Assembly: GCF_009363075.1 (NCBI RefSeq)
Contig: NZ_CP045293.1
Coordinates: forward strand, 2,666,001 to 2,730,000
Reading direction: 5' to 3'
Length of the DNA: 64,000 nt
DNA from: Paenibacillus guangzhouensis
Lineage (GTDB): Bacteria; Bacillota; Bacilli; Paenibacillales; Paenibacillaceae
Position numbers and translations under genes: made by a program. Below, piece by piece: positions 36,064 to 45,700 of the stretch. The notes under the pieces are model-generated. The model was not told where the DNA came from, ran no database searches, and saw only the letters and a list, made by a program, of their open reading frames with translations. Each line of letters opens with the position of its first letter. The stretch's first letter is position 1.

Positions 36064-37128
36064 TTAATATTTCACCATGTACAACGTGATTTCATCGCGA
36101 TTATGAACAAGCTGCTTCATGCGCCGAATTTCCAAATGCTCACTGAATTTTTCGCTGATATCACGTATCGTTTGCAGCGGCTTTTTATGCATGAGCTTGA
36201 CGGTTACGATCGCTGTACCGCCTGATCTCAACGCGTACAACAAATCCATTACAAGACGCACCATTTGCATTGGACTCCAGCTCATGTCGCAGACGATGAG
36301 GTCGAATTGCGATTCGCGGAATTTCACTTCAGATGCATTTTTCTTCAGCACCGTTAGCCTACGATTCTCGAGCAATGAAGGATGCATTTCCGCCGGATCG
36401 ATAGCAGTAACTTTTAAGCCCCGCTCGAGCAATAACGATGTCCATCCCCCAGGGGCTGCACCAATATCGAGCCCTTCAGAGAAACTCGCAAGATCCAGAC
36501 CAAATGCTCGCTCTGCTTCTAACAGTTTGAATTTGGCCCGCGAGATTTGTCCTTCTTCCCGCTGAAACCGCAATGCCCCGCCAGACCAATCGCTTAGATT
36601 ATCTTCTGGCGTCGAAATGCCGACATAAACGGTATCTTTTCCAGCAAAAATCGATACAATCCAATGAGAATCCCGTGTGACGGTTTCCATACCTGACTCG
36701 CTCAATCCCGCTTCCAACGCTGACTTCAGAAGAGCTAAGTCGACTGCGCCTGCGTCATTCGACGCTTTACGAAGCTGAACCGCAACCGATTGGCCCCGAT
36801 GAAGAGCTTGATTCGATTGAACGAAGCTCAGAATCGCAGCGTTTCGTTCCTCTTGCCCCGCTTCCGCAAGAAGAAACTCTTGTTGAACTGGCTGAATATG
36901 ACGTAAGAAAATAAGCGGATCCGTCTGCAGTTCACGGATGACCTGCGATTCATCCACCGGTAACGTCACCAGAATGACTTCGCTCGGAATAAGCACCATT
37001 GCTTTCACTTGTCCGAAACGGCGGCGTAACTCTTCTTGCGCGTAAGCAATAAAGCCATGATTGGCTGTACAGATCCATTTGGATGTTATTTCATGCTGTT
37101 GTTCTTGATGTTCAAGTTGTTCATTCAA
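36064..37128 (-). CDS. FtsJ-like SAM-dependent RNA methyltransferase
   Basis: A 354-residue protein. The C-terminal half is an FtsJ/RrmJ-type Rossmann methyltransferase: SAM motif LDIGAAPGGWTS (about 220-231), acidic AIDPAEM, FDLIVCDMSW (about 275), and a Lys in TVKLMHKKPL matching the K-D-K-E set of 2'-O methyltransferases. The N-terminal half resembles the THUMP-containing region of RlmM-type enzymes that modify 23S rRNA. Target nucleotide not determinable. The start overlaps the end of the ABC ATPase gene (ATGA), so it is the last gene of a four-gene run with the ABC, thioredoxin-like and receiver-like genes. Confidence 0.8.
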   Translation of the reverse strand: MNEQLEHQEQQHEITSKWICTANHGFIAYAQEELRRRFGQVKAMVLIPSEVILVTLPVDESQVIRELQTDPLIFLRHIQPVQQEFLLAEAGQEERNAAILSFVQSNQALHRGQSVAVQLRKASNDAGAVDLALLKSALEAGLSESGMETVTRDSHWIVSIFAGKDTVYVGISTPEDNLSDWSGGALRFQREEGQISRAKFKLLEAERAFGLDLASFSEGLDIGAAPGGWTSLLLERGLKVTAIDPAEMHPSLLENRRLTVLKKNASEVKFRESQFDLIVCDMSWSPMQMVRLVMDLLYALRSGGTAIVTVKLMHKKPLQTIRDISEKFSEHLEIRRMKQLVHNRDEITLYMVKY

Positions 37129-37910
37129 CGGTTATTGACCTCCAAGCCTTGCACCCGAATCCACGGCCGTCCATCTACCCATTCGAGTGAAAGAGGCACT
37201 TCGTATGCTTGTATTAATATTTCAGGGGTAAGTACCGATTCTTTCGTCCCGGCAGCTACCAATTTTCCTTGATGGATTAAGGCGACGTGCGTAAATAATG
37301 GTACGATTTCTTCCAGATGATGTGTGACGTAGACAAGTGCAATGTTTCTTTTCTTCAACAAGTTAATCTGATCAAGGAATTTCTCTCGCTCATACAGATC
37401 TAACCCTGCGCATGGCTCGTCCAAGATGAGGACTTGCGGGTCCGCCATTAAGGCGCGTGCGAGCATGATTTTCTTCCGTTCACCTTGTGATAAGGTTCCA
37501 AGTGGATTGTCCGCGACATGCCCTAACTTCATTTCATCGATCAGCCCCCGGGCTTTCGCAACGACTTCCTCGGGAATATCCTGATAGAACCGTAGAAATC
37601 CGTATTCCCCCGTAGCAACCACTTCCCAGACAGGATCGCGAAGCGTCAATTTCTCCATCAAGGATTGACTGATATACCCGATTTTTTTACGAACCTCGCG
37701 AATATCGCACTGGCCATATCGATTCCCCATCACATCAATCTGGCCTGAGCTCGGGAACATGTAGCCTGTCATCATTTCGAGCAGTGTCGTCTTCCCTGAA
37801 CCGTTCCGTCCAAGGATCACCCAATGCTCCCCTTCATTCATTTGAAGCGTAATGTCATTTAGAATTTGTCGTTCTTCACGTCTCAGCTTAATGTGCTGCA
37901 TCGAAATCAT
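37125..37910 (-). CDS. ABC transporter ATP-binding protein, YlmA-like
   Basis: A 261-residue ATPase with Walker A GRNGSGKTT (about 34-42), Q-loop YISQS, signature LSQGERKK (about 142), Walker B VLILDEPCAGLD and H-loop YVTHH. No permease gene is adjacent. Its length and the phrase GEHWVILGRNGSGKTTLLEM match the B. subtilis YlmA group of stand-alone ATPases. The start and stop overlap both neighbours by four bases, indicating translational coupling with the thioredoxin-like and methyltransferase genes. Partner and substrate unknown. Confidence 0.85.
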   Translation of the reverse strand: MISMQHIKLRREERQILNDITLQMNEGEHWVILGRNGSGKTTLLEMMTGYMFPSSGQIDVMGNRYGQCDIREVRKKIGYISQSLMEKLTLRDPVWEVVATGEYGFLRFYQDIPEEVVAKARGLIDEMKLGHVADNPLGTLSQGERKKIMLARALMADPQVLILDEPCAGLDLYEREKFLDQINLLKKRNIALVYVTHHLEEIVPLFTHVALIHQGKLVAAGTKESVLTPEILIQAYEVPLSLEWVDGRPWIRVQGLEVNNR

Positions 37911-38233
37911 CGAATCACATCCTTAATGATGTTGAATAAATGTTCTACGGACCGCATCTCGTAGACTTGTACCGGTTCGCCTCTCCTCTTCGGGTCGAAT
38001 AAGAATAACCCTGGGACGCTTCGTACGTGATACCTCGCCACGAGACGAGGGGAGAAATTCAAATTGATCTGTAGCAACTCGACATCCGGCAGCATTGCTT
38101 CAACCACATGCAGCATCCGCATTCCTGCCTTACACGTCCCACAAAGCGGTGTGTATAGATACAGACCGAACGGCCTGTACACGTCTACATGATCGATTCG
38201 ATCGAGTAAATCTTGCTCATTGATTTCTTTCAT
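37907..38233 (-). CDS. Thioredoxin-like protein (YusE-type)
   Basis: 108 residues with a thioredoxin fold: active site CGTC in YTPLCGTCKAG (about 31-34) and the cis-proline loop RSVPGLFLF near residue 75. There is no Trp before the motif, unlike classical thioredoxin, and no signal peptide, so it is a cytoplasmic thiol reductase of the YusE kind. It overlaps the receiver-like gene by 17 bases, with GAGAGG as ribosome site inside that gene. Substrate unknown. Confidence 0.85.
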   Translation of the reverse strand: MKEINEQDLLDRIDHVDVYRPFGLYLYTPLCGTCKAGMRMLHVVEAMLPDVELLQINLNFSPRLVARYHVRSVPGLFLFDPKRRGEPVQVYEMRSVEHLFNIIKDVIR

Positions 38234-38567
38234 GGGCAGCCTCTCGAATGCGCGTCAACACCGATTGCGGCATCGGGCCGTTATGGAGGATGACATGATC
38301 GGGTTTGTTCTGATAGAACAATTCATACATCGTCTTACGACCGGATAAACTGGAGGTATGTAAGTATATCTCTCGCGGATATAAACCTCGAAGCACCATT
38401 TGCTTCACTAGCTGTGTCCCATTCGGCTGATTGATGCCCAGATCATGATCCAAGGACAGAATATTGACGTCCGCTTCCTCCAGCAGCAGTAGGCATTCCT
38501 CAGCCGATCGCGCATAGACGAATCCCTCAGGACAACGGCGAATATCGTCTAAAAATACATGTATCAT
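38217..38567 (-). CDS. Small receiver-like protein (cyclic-phosphate processing REC type)
   Basis: About 116 residues starting at the second ATG (38567), since AAGGGGA sits at the right distance only for that one. The fold begins IHVFLDDIRRCPEGF with an acidic pair, then LSLDHDLGINQPNG, resembling response-regulator receivers but with no phospho-Asp/Lys layout of a normal regulator. This matches the family I know as cyclic-phosphate processing receiver domains. Substrate and biological role are unknown. It heads the four-gene run leading to the FtsJ-like methyltransferase. Confidence 0.7.
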   Translation of the reverse strand: MIHVFLDDIRRCPEGFVYARSAEECLLLLEEADVNILSLDHDLGINQPNGTQLVKQMVLRGLYPREIYLHTSSLSGRKTMYELFYQNKPDHVILHNGPMPQSVLTRIREAAHERNQ

Positions 38568-38592
38568 GCTCATTCCCCTTCATCTACCAAAC

Positions 38593-39414
38593 CTACTTTT
38601 CTTTTTGACAGCTTGCGCAATAATACGTTTTTCGAGAACCAACCTCTGCCTTTTGAATCGTCGCACCGCAACGCTCGCATGCTTGACCGTCTCGCTCAAT
38701 AACACGTACATGCGATTTATAACCTCCCGTGAGGTCATCCTTCGCGTTCAGACGCTCCTCGCCCATGCCGCCATATTCAATTGCATCGTGCAGGACCGTC
38801 ATCGTACTGTGATACAGCCGTTCTATGCTCTCCTCCGATAAATCCTGTAACTTCGCTGAAGGCAGCAAGGCTGCTTCGAACGCAATTTCATCTGCATAAC
38901 CGTTCCCGAGGCCTGCAATGAACGACTGATTTACAAGCGCAGATTTAAGCATCCCACGTTTACGAGCGAATAACGTCTGGAACTTCTCCAGATTCATTTT
39001 ACGATCCAATAACTCTGGACCTAGATTACTTAGTTCTTGATCTGCTTCTTTTGCACTGAGAAGATGGATATACCCCTGCCGAATCCCCAGCAAACGAAGT
39101 GCCTGATCGCCAAAAGATATCATAACTTGTGCGTTAGCATGGCTTCCTTCATCCACTTCCAGTCCATTGAGTTGAATTTGCCCCGCTGCACCAAGGTTTA
39201 GCAGCAGTCGTTTTCCATTATCTAAGTGAAAGAGAAGCTGCTTCCCGCGACGCTCAATGAACAGAACTTCTCGCCCTTGCAATTGCTTGGACCAAGCAGC
39301 TGTATCACTATTAATCAGTTTATCTTCCTTTACTTGCACACCTGTGATCCGTTTATTGATAATTTGCTCGGAGAGCAATTTTTTGTAGGTTTCTAGTTCC
39401 GGTAGTTCTAACAC
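38593..39414 (-). CDS. Fpg/Nei-family protein with Pro2 replaced by Leu
   Basis: 273 residues of the formamidopyrimidine-DNA glycosylase family. The start is GTG 39414: GGAGGG lies eight bases upstream, and the protein then begins M-L-E-L-P-E-L-E. The usual family start is M-P-E-L-P-E, where mature Pro is the Schiff-base nucleophile; here Leu replaces it. Glu3 remains. The helix-two-turn-helix region LVNQSFIAGLGNGYADEIAF and the zinc finger CERCGATIQKAEVGSRKTYY followed by CASC are intact, so DNA binding is likely. It may be a binding-only protein or use another residue. It is separated from the receiver gene by about 25 bp. Confidence 0.85.
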   Translation of the reverse strand: MLELPELETYKKLLSEQIINKRITGVQVKEDKLINSDTAAWSKQLQGREVLFIERRGKQLLFHLDNGKRLLLNLGAAGQIQLNGLEVDEGSHANAQVMISFGDQALRLLGIRQGYIHLLSAKEADQELSNLGPELLDRKMNLEKFQTLFARKRGMLKSALVNQSFIAGLGNGYADEIAFEAALLPSAKLQDLSEESIERLYHSTMTVLHDAIEYGGMGEERLNAKDDLTGGYKSHVRVIERDGQACERCGATIQKAEVGSRKTYYCASCQKEK

Positions 39415-39474
39415 GTATTTTCCCTCCATGTTGCGTACGAGATGATGAATCCAATAGGTAGGTATGTAAGTATT

Positions 39475-40281
39475 CTATTGCGCGTTTCTGCCTGATGTGA
39501 CTGCAGCCGCCTCGTACAAATCCTTACAGATCCACGATGGCTGTACATCCGCTTGCGCCAATAATTGGTCTTTATTCGCTTCAGTCGCGAGCCCCGTCAA
39601 CACGAGAATCGTATCACAGCCTGCTGCTTGTCCCGCGCGTAAATCCGTCAGCGGATTATCTCCAATAACAATCGCGTCTTGAGGCTCACATCCAAGCCTA
39701 GCGAGCGCGTAATTCATAATAATCTTAGAAGGTTTACCCATGACAATGGGTTCCTCGCGTGTTGCGGCTTGGATTGCCGCTGACAATGTGCCGGCACCCG
39801 GCATGATGCCAGTATCTGAAGGCAAAAGAAGATCGGGATTGGTGAGAATATACGCAGCGCCTTCACGAATCCATTGTACCGCTTGCGTTAATTTGGCGTA
39901 ATCAAAAGATCGGTCGATCCCTTGCACGACGATCTCCGGTTGGTCCTCCGTGATCTCTACGCCGGCTTCGCGAAGTGCTGTCTCTAATCCATATTCTCCG
40001 ATCACCGCTGCTCTTACACCTTGAGGGTAATGCTCTTGAATATATTGTGCCGCAGCCAATGCTGATGTGTAGACGTCCGCATGCGTGGCTGGAATCCCCA
40101 TCTCCGCTAAATGCGCAGCAACATCCTCTGGCGTACGTGATGAATTATTCGTCACGAACAAATAAGGAATCTGAAGTGATTTCAACTCTTGAATCCATAA
40201 GTCAGCACCCTCTATACGATGCTTCCCATGATATAATGTACCATCCAAATCAATTAATAGTGCTTTGTTAGAATTCCCCAT
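39475..40281 (-). CDS. HAD-IIA phosphatase (YutF/NagD-like)
   Basis: 268 residues. Motif I LIDLDGTLYHG gives nucleophile Asp and Asp+2 near residues 10 and 12. Motif II is FVTNNSS, motif III Lys in VMGKPSK, motif IV VIGDNPLTDLRAG. The alpha/beta cap between II and III (about 75-180) is the C2 cap of the NagD/p-nitrophenyl-phosphatase group. B. subtilis YutF is the nearest well-known relative by pattern. A nucleotide or sugar phosphate substrate is likely but not identifiable. Single-gene spacing from both neighbours. Confidence 0.85.
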   Translation of the reverse strand: MGNSNKALLIDLDGTLYHGKHRIEGADLWIQELKSLQIPYLFVTNNSSRTPEDVAAHLAEMGIPATHADVYTSALAAAQYIQEHYPQGVRAAVIGEYGLETALREAGVEITEDQPEIVVQGIDRSFDYAKLTQAVQWIREGAAYILTNPDLLLPSDTGIMPGAGTLSAAIQAATREEPIVMGKPSKIIMNYALARLGCEPQDAIVIGDNPLTDLRAGQAAGCDTILVLTGLATEANKDQLLAQADVQPSWICKDLYEAAAVTSGRNAQ

Positions 40282-40370
40282 ATCGGCCAGTATCCTTTCT
40301 TCAGCCTATCTTGAACACCCATGTTCACAATGCTTTTATCATAGCGAATTCATCGCATGCCTGCAATCCA

Positions 40371-41456
40371 TTATACCTTCGAGCGAAGAATTCGATCGAT
40401 CCACATCTCCGCATGCGCCGCATCCTTCATCGTCGGAGCAAGACCCTCATTCGCCCATGCATCTTCGCCAATATAACGGTGCAGGAAGTGATTCAAGGCA
40501 CCAAAGTGACTATCTACGAATACGCCCATCGTTGTTTTGTCATTCGGAATCAGCTGTAGACTCGAGGGCACTGGAAGCGCAGGCGTCGCCCCCGACAACA
40601 TGGAGACTTTCGGCGTAATGTCTTTCTCAAGATCGCAAGTGATACTTCCTCTGGTCCCAACGATCTGCACACTGAACCGATCCGAACCCCAAGCAATACG
40701 GGACACTTCACCCGTTCCTCTTACACCGCTTTTCGTCGTATAAAAGAAACTCGCCCAATCATCCACTGTCATTTGTACGCGCTCATCTGACCCTTGTGCT
40801 TTCGGACGTTCTTTGACGAAAATATTCGTCTCTCCGTGTACATCCGTAAGTTCCCCGAATAGATGGGCGATCAAATCAATTACGTGGATGCCCAAATCCG
40901 TAACGGCACCGCCGCCTGATATCGTATCGTCTAACCGCCATGAAACGGGACGCTCAGCATTCAAATATCCTGAACGCAGGTAAGAGCAATTGCACTGGAG
41001 AACGTCGCCAATGATCCCTTCCTGCAATATCGCCTTCATCTTCATAACAGCCGGGTGATAACGATAAACGAGTGCAACTTGCTGAAGCGTGTTTGCAGGA
41101 ATATGATTCATTAACTCTTCCGTTCTACTGTACGCTTCTGTTAATGGTTTCTCAAAATATATAGCCTTGTCAGCGGATGCAGCAGCCGTCCCTTCCGTAA
41201 AATGCATCGCATTCGGCGTACAAATATCGACAATATGTACCGTGGGATTCGTTAGCGCCTCATCAAGACTGTTCGTCACCTGCTGAAACCCCATAGCTAA
41301 TGCTTGTTCCCGATTCCCATCTGGGTTTCTGGTCACTAACGTGTCTAATACAGGCACAAAAGGAGATTTCTGAATGACAGGCATAGCACGTAGTGCGACA
41401 ATATGGGTTTTGGCAATGGCACCGAGCCCTGTAAAAGCAAAATGTATCGGTTTCAT
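40371..41456 (-). CDS. Gfo/Idh/MocA-family oxidoreductase
   Basis: 361 residues from ATG 41456 with GAGAGGG upstream. The N-terminal Rossmann domain has GLGAIAKTHI (about 9-18), VHIVDICTPNAMH and the catalytic-type motif YFEKPLTEAYS (Lys near 98). The C-terminal half is the usual beta-sheet dimer domain, with SGGGAVTDLGIHVIDLIAHL holding the His/Asp pair. It would oxidise or reduce a sugar, inositol or related polyol with NAD(P). Substrate unknown and no sugar operon around it. Confidence 0.85.
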   Translation of the reverse strand: MKPIHFAFTGLGAIAKTHIVALRAMPVIQKSPFVPVLDTLVTRNPDGNREQALAMGFQQVTNSLDEALTNPTVHIVDICTPNAMHFTEGTAAASADKAIYFEKPLTEAYSRTEELMNHIPANTLQQVALVYRYHPAVMKMKAILQEGIIGDVLQCNCSYLRSGYLNAERPVSWRLDDTISGGGAVTDLGIHVIDLIAHLFGELTDVHGETNIFVKERPKAQGSDERVQMTVDDWASFFYTTKSGVRGTGEVSRIAWGSDRFSVQIVGTRGSITCDLEKDITPKVSMLSGATPALPVPSSLQLIPNDKTTMGVFVDSHFGALNHFLHRYIGEDAWANEGLAPTMKDAAHAEMWIDRILRSKV

Positions 41457-41545
41457 AACGATATCCCTCTCTCTTATAAAGTATTTCCTATTGTAAAAGA
41501 TGCGCAAACGATGTTGCAAGGCATCAATTCATGTCAAATCCTGCG

Positions 41546-41632
41546 CTTTCCCGGGAAAGTATTATATATTGCCTAGTAAAAGACGGAAAGCTTGTATGCG
41601 ATGGAATGGATCGAACCGCATCAAGCTTCTTG
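41546..41632. terminator. Perfect palindrome and weak hairpin, intergenic
   Basis: CTTTCCCGGGAAAG at 41546-41559 is a perfect 14-bp palindrome upstream of the oxidoreductase gene and could be an operator. An imperfect hairpin at about 41588-41632 (AAGCTTG/CAAGCTT arms, bulged) with T-rich minus-strand sequence may end the small membrane-peptide gene. Confidence 0.4.
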
Positions 41633-41636
41633 GAAC

Positions 41637-41768
41637 TTAGCGTAACATATAAATAACATATCCTGCTATACTCAGGAGGATCATCAATATCGCAATGACA
41701 TTAAGAAAATTCCGTCTGTTGCCGGGGCTGTCGAAGCGATTTCTGCGGTGATCATCAAAGTCTGACAT
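41637..41768 (-). CDS. 43-residue membrane peptide
   Basis: A short gene from ATG 41768 to TAA 41637. The ribosome site AAGGAGGT lies nine bases upstream. The protein is 43 residues: a polar Asp/Arg-rich start (MSDFDDHRRNRFDSPGNRR) and one hydrophobic helix (about 20-41, NVIAILMILLSIAGYVIY), ending MLR. The basic side faces the cytoplasm, so the C-terminus is likely outside. Perfect ribosome site, topology and lack of overlap support a real gene. It lies between rnz and the oxidoreductase gene. Function unknown. Confidence 0.75.
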   Translation of the reverse strand: MSDFDDHRRNRFDSPGNRRNFLNVIAILMILLSIAGYVIYMLR

Positions 41769-41795
41769 CGGTAAGCGACCTCCTTTTTCTACTCA

Positions 41796-42731
41796 TTATG
41801 ATTGCCCTGTGTGACTTCGCCTGTGGATCGGGATGAGCTCCAGTTGATTAGCAGCGATCGTATGCGGAAAAATCACATTAGCTTCCGCCACAAGCGGTTC
41901 GATATCACTATACCTAGCGCTGAAATGGGTTAAGACGAGTTGACCAACGGCTGCATCTCGCGCCGTCTCAGCTGCTTGTCTGGTTGTACTATGATAGAAG
42001 TTCTCGGCTAAAGACTCGAGTCCTTCCATGAAGGTTGCTTCATGTACGAGCACATCGGCATTCTGTGCGAGGTATCTCGAACCTGCACAAGGCCTTGTAT
42101 CCCCTAGAATCGTGATAATCATGCCTGGAATCGGCGCTTGGATGAACTCATCGGGAGTGATAACTGTTCCGTCATCAAGAACCACATCTTCGCCCTTCTT
42201 TAACTTGCCATAGATCGGACCTGGAGGAATGCCTGCCTTCGTTAAGGCCTCAACATTGATCCGTCCCGGGCGATCCTTTTCCATTACCCGATATCCAAAA
42301 GATTCAATGCGATGATCCAACCTTGCTGCTTCAACCTTGCACTGCTCATCTTCAAAGACAATTCCTTCATCAACCTCTATAATCCGTATCTCATAATTGA
42401 GATGGGACTGACTTAATTGCAATGATGTCTTGAGATATTGACGAAGACCTGTTGGTCCATAGATTTCAAGCTTCTCCGTTCCTCCTTGATGGGAGCGACT
42501 GGATAACAATCCTGGAAGTCCAAAGATATGATCTCCATGCAAATGGGTAACGAATATTTTCTCAAGTTTACTCGGTTTAAGCGGCGACTTCAATATTTGA
42601 TGCTGTGTCGCTTCGCCGGCATCGAACAACCAGAAGGTACCACGCTCGTCGAACATGCGCAGCGCAATGGACGTCACATTTCGCTCTGTCGTCGGCATCC
42701 CTGCACCTGTCCCTAAGAAATAGAGTTCCAT
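41796..42731 (-). CDS. rnz: Ribonuclease Z
   Basis: A 311-residue metallo-beta-lactamase-fold endonuclease that trims tRNA 3' ends. Zinc-ligand motif is THLHGDHIFGLPG (about 62-74); FLGTGAG near the start, the exosite region around 150-200, DTRPC with HEATF and the C-terminal LTHFSARY are in family order. ATG 42731 is preferred because the protein then begins MELYFLGTGAG, as in B. subtilis Rnz, and GGAGGG lies six bases upstream. It lies downstream of metH in the same direction and probably has its own promoter. Confidence 0.93.
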   Translation of the reverse strand: MELYFLGTGAGMPTTERNVTSIALRMFDERGTFWLFDAGEATQHQILKSPLKPSKLEKIFVTHLHGDHIFGLPGLLSSRSHQGGTEKLEIYGPTGLRQYLKTSLQLSQSHLNYEIRIIEVDEGIVFEDEQCKVEAARLDHRIESFGYRVMEKDRPGRINVEALTKAGIPPGPIYGKLKKGEDVVLDDGTVITPDEFIQAPIPGMIITILGDTRPCAGSRYLAQNADVLVHEATFMEGLESLAENFYHSTTRQAAETARDAAVGQLVLTHFSARYSDIEPLVAEANVIFPHTIAANQLELIPIHRRSHTGQS

Positions 42732-42752
42732 AGCCATCCCTCCATTCTGCAC

Positions 42753-42783
42753 CAAGAGCCTCCAACGAAATCGGAGGCTCTTG
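42753..42783. terminator. Hairpin after metH
   Basis: An 11-bp perfect stem CAAGAGCCTCC/GGAGGCTCTTG with a 9-nt loop between metH stop (42799) and rnz start. The T-rich side is on the plus strand, so on the minus strand it may act as a weak terminator or mRNA stabiliser. Confidence 0.6.
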
Positions 42784-42798
42784 TGTCTTTATCTTATA

Positions 42799-45700
42799 TT
42801 ATACTTTCTCTACGTTAAAATATTGCGCTTGCGGATGGGCAAATACCATCGCGGATACCGAAGCTTCCGGTTCCATCATGAATCCCTCTGTCAATTGAAT
42901 ACCAATGTCCTCAGGCTTCATCAACTCGAACAATGGTCCTTGATCTTCCAGATCCGGACACGCAGGATACCCGAAGGATACCCGAATGCCTTGATATCTC
43001 GCACCATGACGTTGTTTCATTGTCATCTCTTGCGGATCCGGATAGCCCCAAATATCGCGCATCATGTGGTGAACCCGCTCAGCTAGACCTTCGGCGACTT
43101 CTAACGCTGTCGCTTGAATCGCATGGGATTTCAGGTAGTCCCCTACTTCCTTATATTTCGTCGCGAGCTCACGCACGCCATTGCCTGCAGTTACCACCAA
43201 GAATCCAACATAATCCATGATACCACTATCAACGGATTTAAGGTAATCGGCTAAGCATAGGAACGGTTCCACTTGCTGACGCGGGAAGGTGAAGGTATGA
43301 AGGACCTTCGTCGTGTCCTGCGGATCATAGATAATAATACTATCGCCAGATGATTGCGCCGGGAAGAATCGATACATGCCTTGCGCTCTAATCGTTCCAT
43401 CCGTGATGGCGTTCTGTAATATTTCATCGACGGTTGCTTTTAACTCAACCGCCTTAGGATTTTTCTCTGCCAGCATTTGTTCTACCGAACCGCGTAATCC
43501 AAGATGATGCCCCAGCAGCATTTGCATATTTACATAAGGAATAATATGCCCTAATGGATAGTCGCGTAGAATATGACGATCGAGATCTGGCGGAATGAAT
43601 ACCGGTGCATCTTGCGAAATGTTCGAACGCACGGCTCTCGTGAGCTTCGGCAGCGGCTTCTTCTCCTCTTCTTCGCCTACACTTTCCTTGATCGCTGCAG
43701 TCTCTGCTATCATGAGCTGACGGTGCGTCGGATCCATAATTTTGTTCGCAAGATCTAAGCCGTCCATCGCATCCTTCGCATAGAGAACGAGCCCGTTATA
43801 TTCGGGTAAAATACGTGTTTTGGTGAATTTCCGTGTCAACGCTGCACCACCAACCATAATCGGAACATCAATATTCGCATTGCGTAAATCTTGTGCGGTC
43901 AACACCATCTGCTGCGCCGATTTCACGAGTAGTCCCGATAGTCCGATCGCATCTGGCTTCTCTTTGCGATAAGCTTCGATGATCTGCTCAGGCGGAACTT
44001 TAATGCCTAGATTCACGATCTCATACCCGTTATTCGATAAAATGATCTCAACCAAGTTTTTGCCGATATCGTGCACGTCGCCTTTTACCGTCGCGAGCAT
44101 GATTTTACCTTTAACCGATGATTCATTTTTTTCCATGAATTGCTCTAGATGAGCAACGGATGCCTTCATAACCTCTGCACTCTGCAGTACCTCAGCTACA
44201 ATCAGCTCATTATTATTGAATAATCGACCAACTTCAGACATCCCTTCCATCAGCGGTCCATTAATCACTTCAAGTGCTGTGTACTTCTTAAGCGCCTCGT
44301 CCAAATCTGGAATAAGGCCTTCCTTGGTTCCTTCAACAACGTAAGATCCTAAACGCTCTTCTAACGTCAAGTTCGAAGCCTTCTCTTTCTTCACGACCTT
44401 CATATCCCGGAAAGCCGCTACAAAAGCAGAAAGTGTCGCATCATTCGTATCGTAGAGCAACTCTTCGGATAGGCGACGCTCATGCTCAGGGATCGAGGCG
44501 TAACGCTCTAACTTCTCGGTATTAACGATCGCGTAGTCAAGTCCTGCCTTCGTACATTCATACAAGAAGACGGAGTTCAGCACTTCACGACCAGCTTCCG
44601 GCAGACCGAACGAAATGTTACTAATGCCAAGGATGGTCTGACATTCTGGCATCGCTTCTTTAATGAGGCGAATCCCTTCGATTGTCTCTTTGGCAGAACC
44701 AATATACTGTTCATCCCCTGTCCCAACCGGGAAGACGAGCGGGTCGAAAATAATATCTTCAGGCTGCATGCCATATTTGTTCACTAATAGTTCACGCGAG
44801 CGCTTCGCAACTTCTAGCTTATCTACTCGCGTAATTGCTTGTCCACGTTCGTCAATTGTTCCGACAACTGCAGCAGCGCCGTACTTATGAATTAATGGGA
44901 CAACATGTTCGAATTTCTCTTCCCCATCCTCTAAGTTAATGGAGTTAATAATCGCTTTCCCTTGTGAGTACTTCAGCGCCAAATCAATAACCTTCGCATC
45001 AGTGGTATCAATAACGAGAGGTACTTTGACCTTCTTCACGACTAGCTCCAAGAATTTCTTCATATCCTCGGCTTCTTCACGATCCGGATCTTGTACACAG
45101 ACGTCAATGACGTGTGCACCGCTCTTCACTTGCGCTCGTGCGATTTCGGACGCTTCCTCGTACTTCCCTTCTGCGATAAGGCGTTTGAATTTACGTGAAC
45201 CCAATACATTCGTCCGTTCACCCACCATGTAAGGCCGGTTCTCCGATTCAATATATACCGTCTCAATACCTGATACGGCTGGAGGGTGTGTTCCAAAAGC
45301 ACTACGCGGTTGGAACTGACTCATTGTATCCGCTAATGCACGAATATGATCTGGCGTTGTTCCGCAGCATCCGCCTGCAATATTCAGCCAGCCTTGCTCC
45401 GCGAACCCTGCCATTTTCTTCGCTAACGAATCCGGGGATTCATGATAGTGACCATTCTCATCTGGTAACCCCGCATTAGGGTAACAACTAATTGCCGTAT
45501 CGGCAATTTCAGATAAAGAACGAATATGATCACGCATAAACTCTGGGCCTGTCGCACAGTTTAACCCCACGGAGATTGGCTTCAAATGCTCCAATGAAAT
45601 ATACAAAGATTCGATGTTCTGACCAGCAAGTGTCGTACCCATCGGTTCAATCGTACCTGAGATCATCAGCGGAAGCGTCTTTCCCGTTGTCTCAAATGCG

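Noticed and set aside
41546-41559. Perfect palindrome CTTTCCCGGGAAAG as terminator
   Set aside because: No loop and no T-run follow, so an operator or chance palindrome is more likely.
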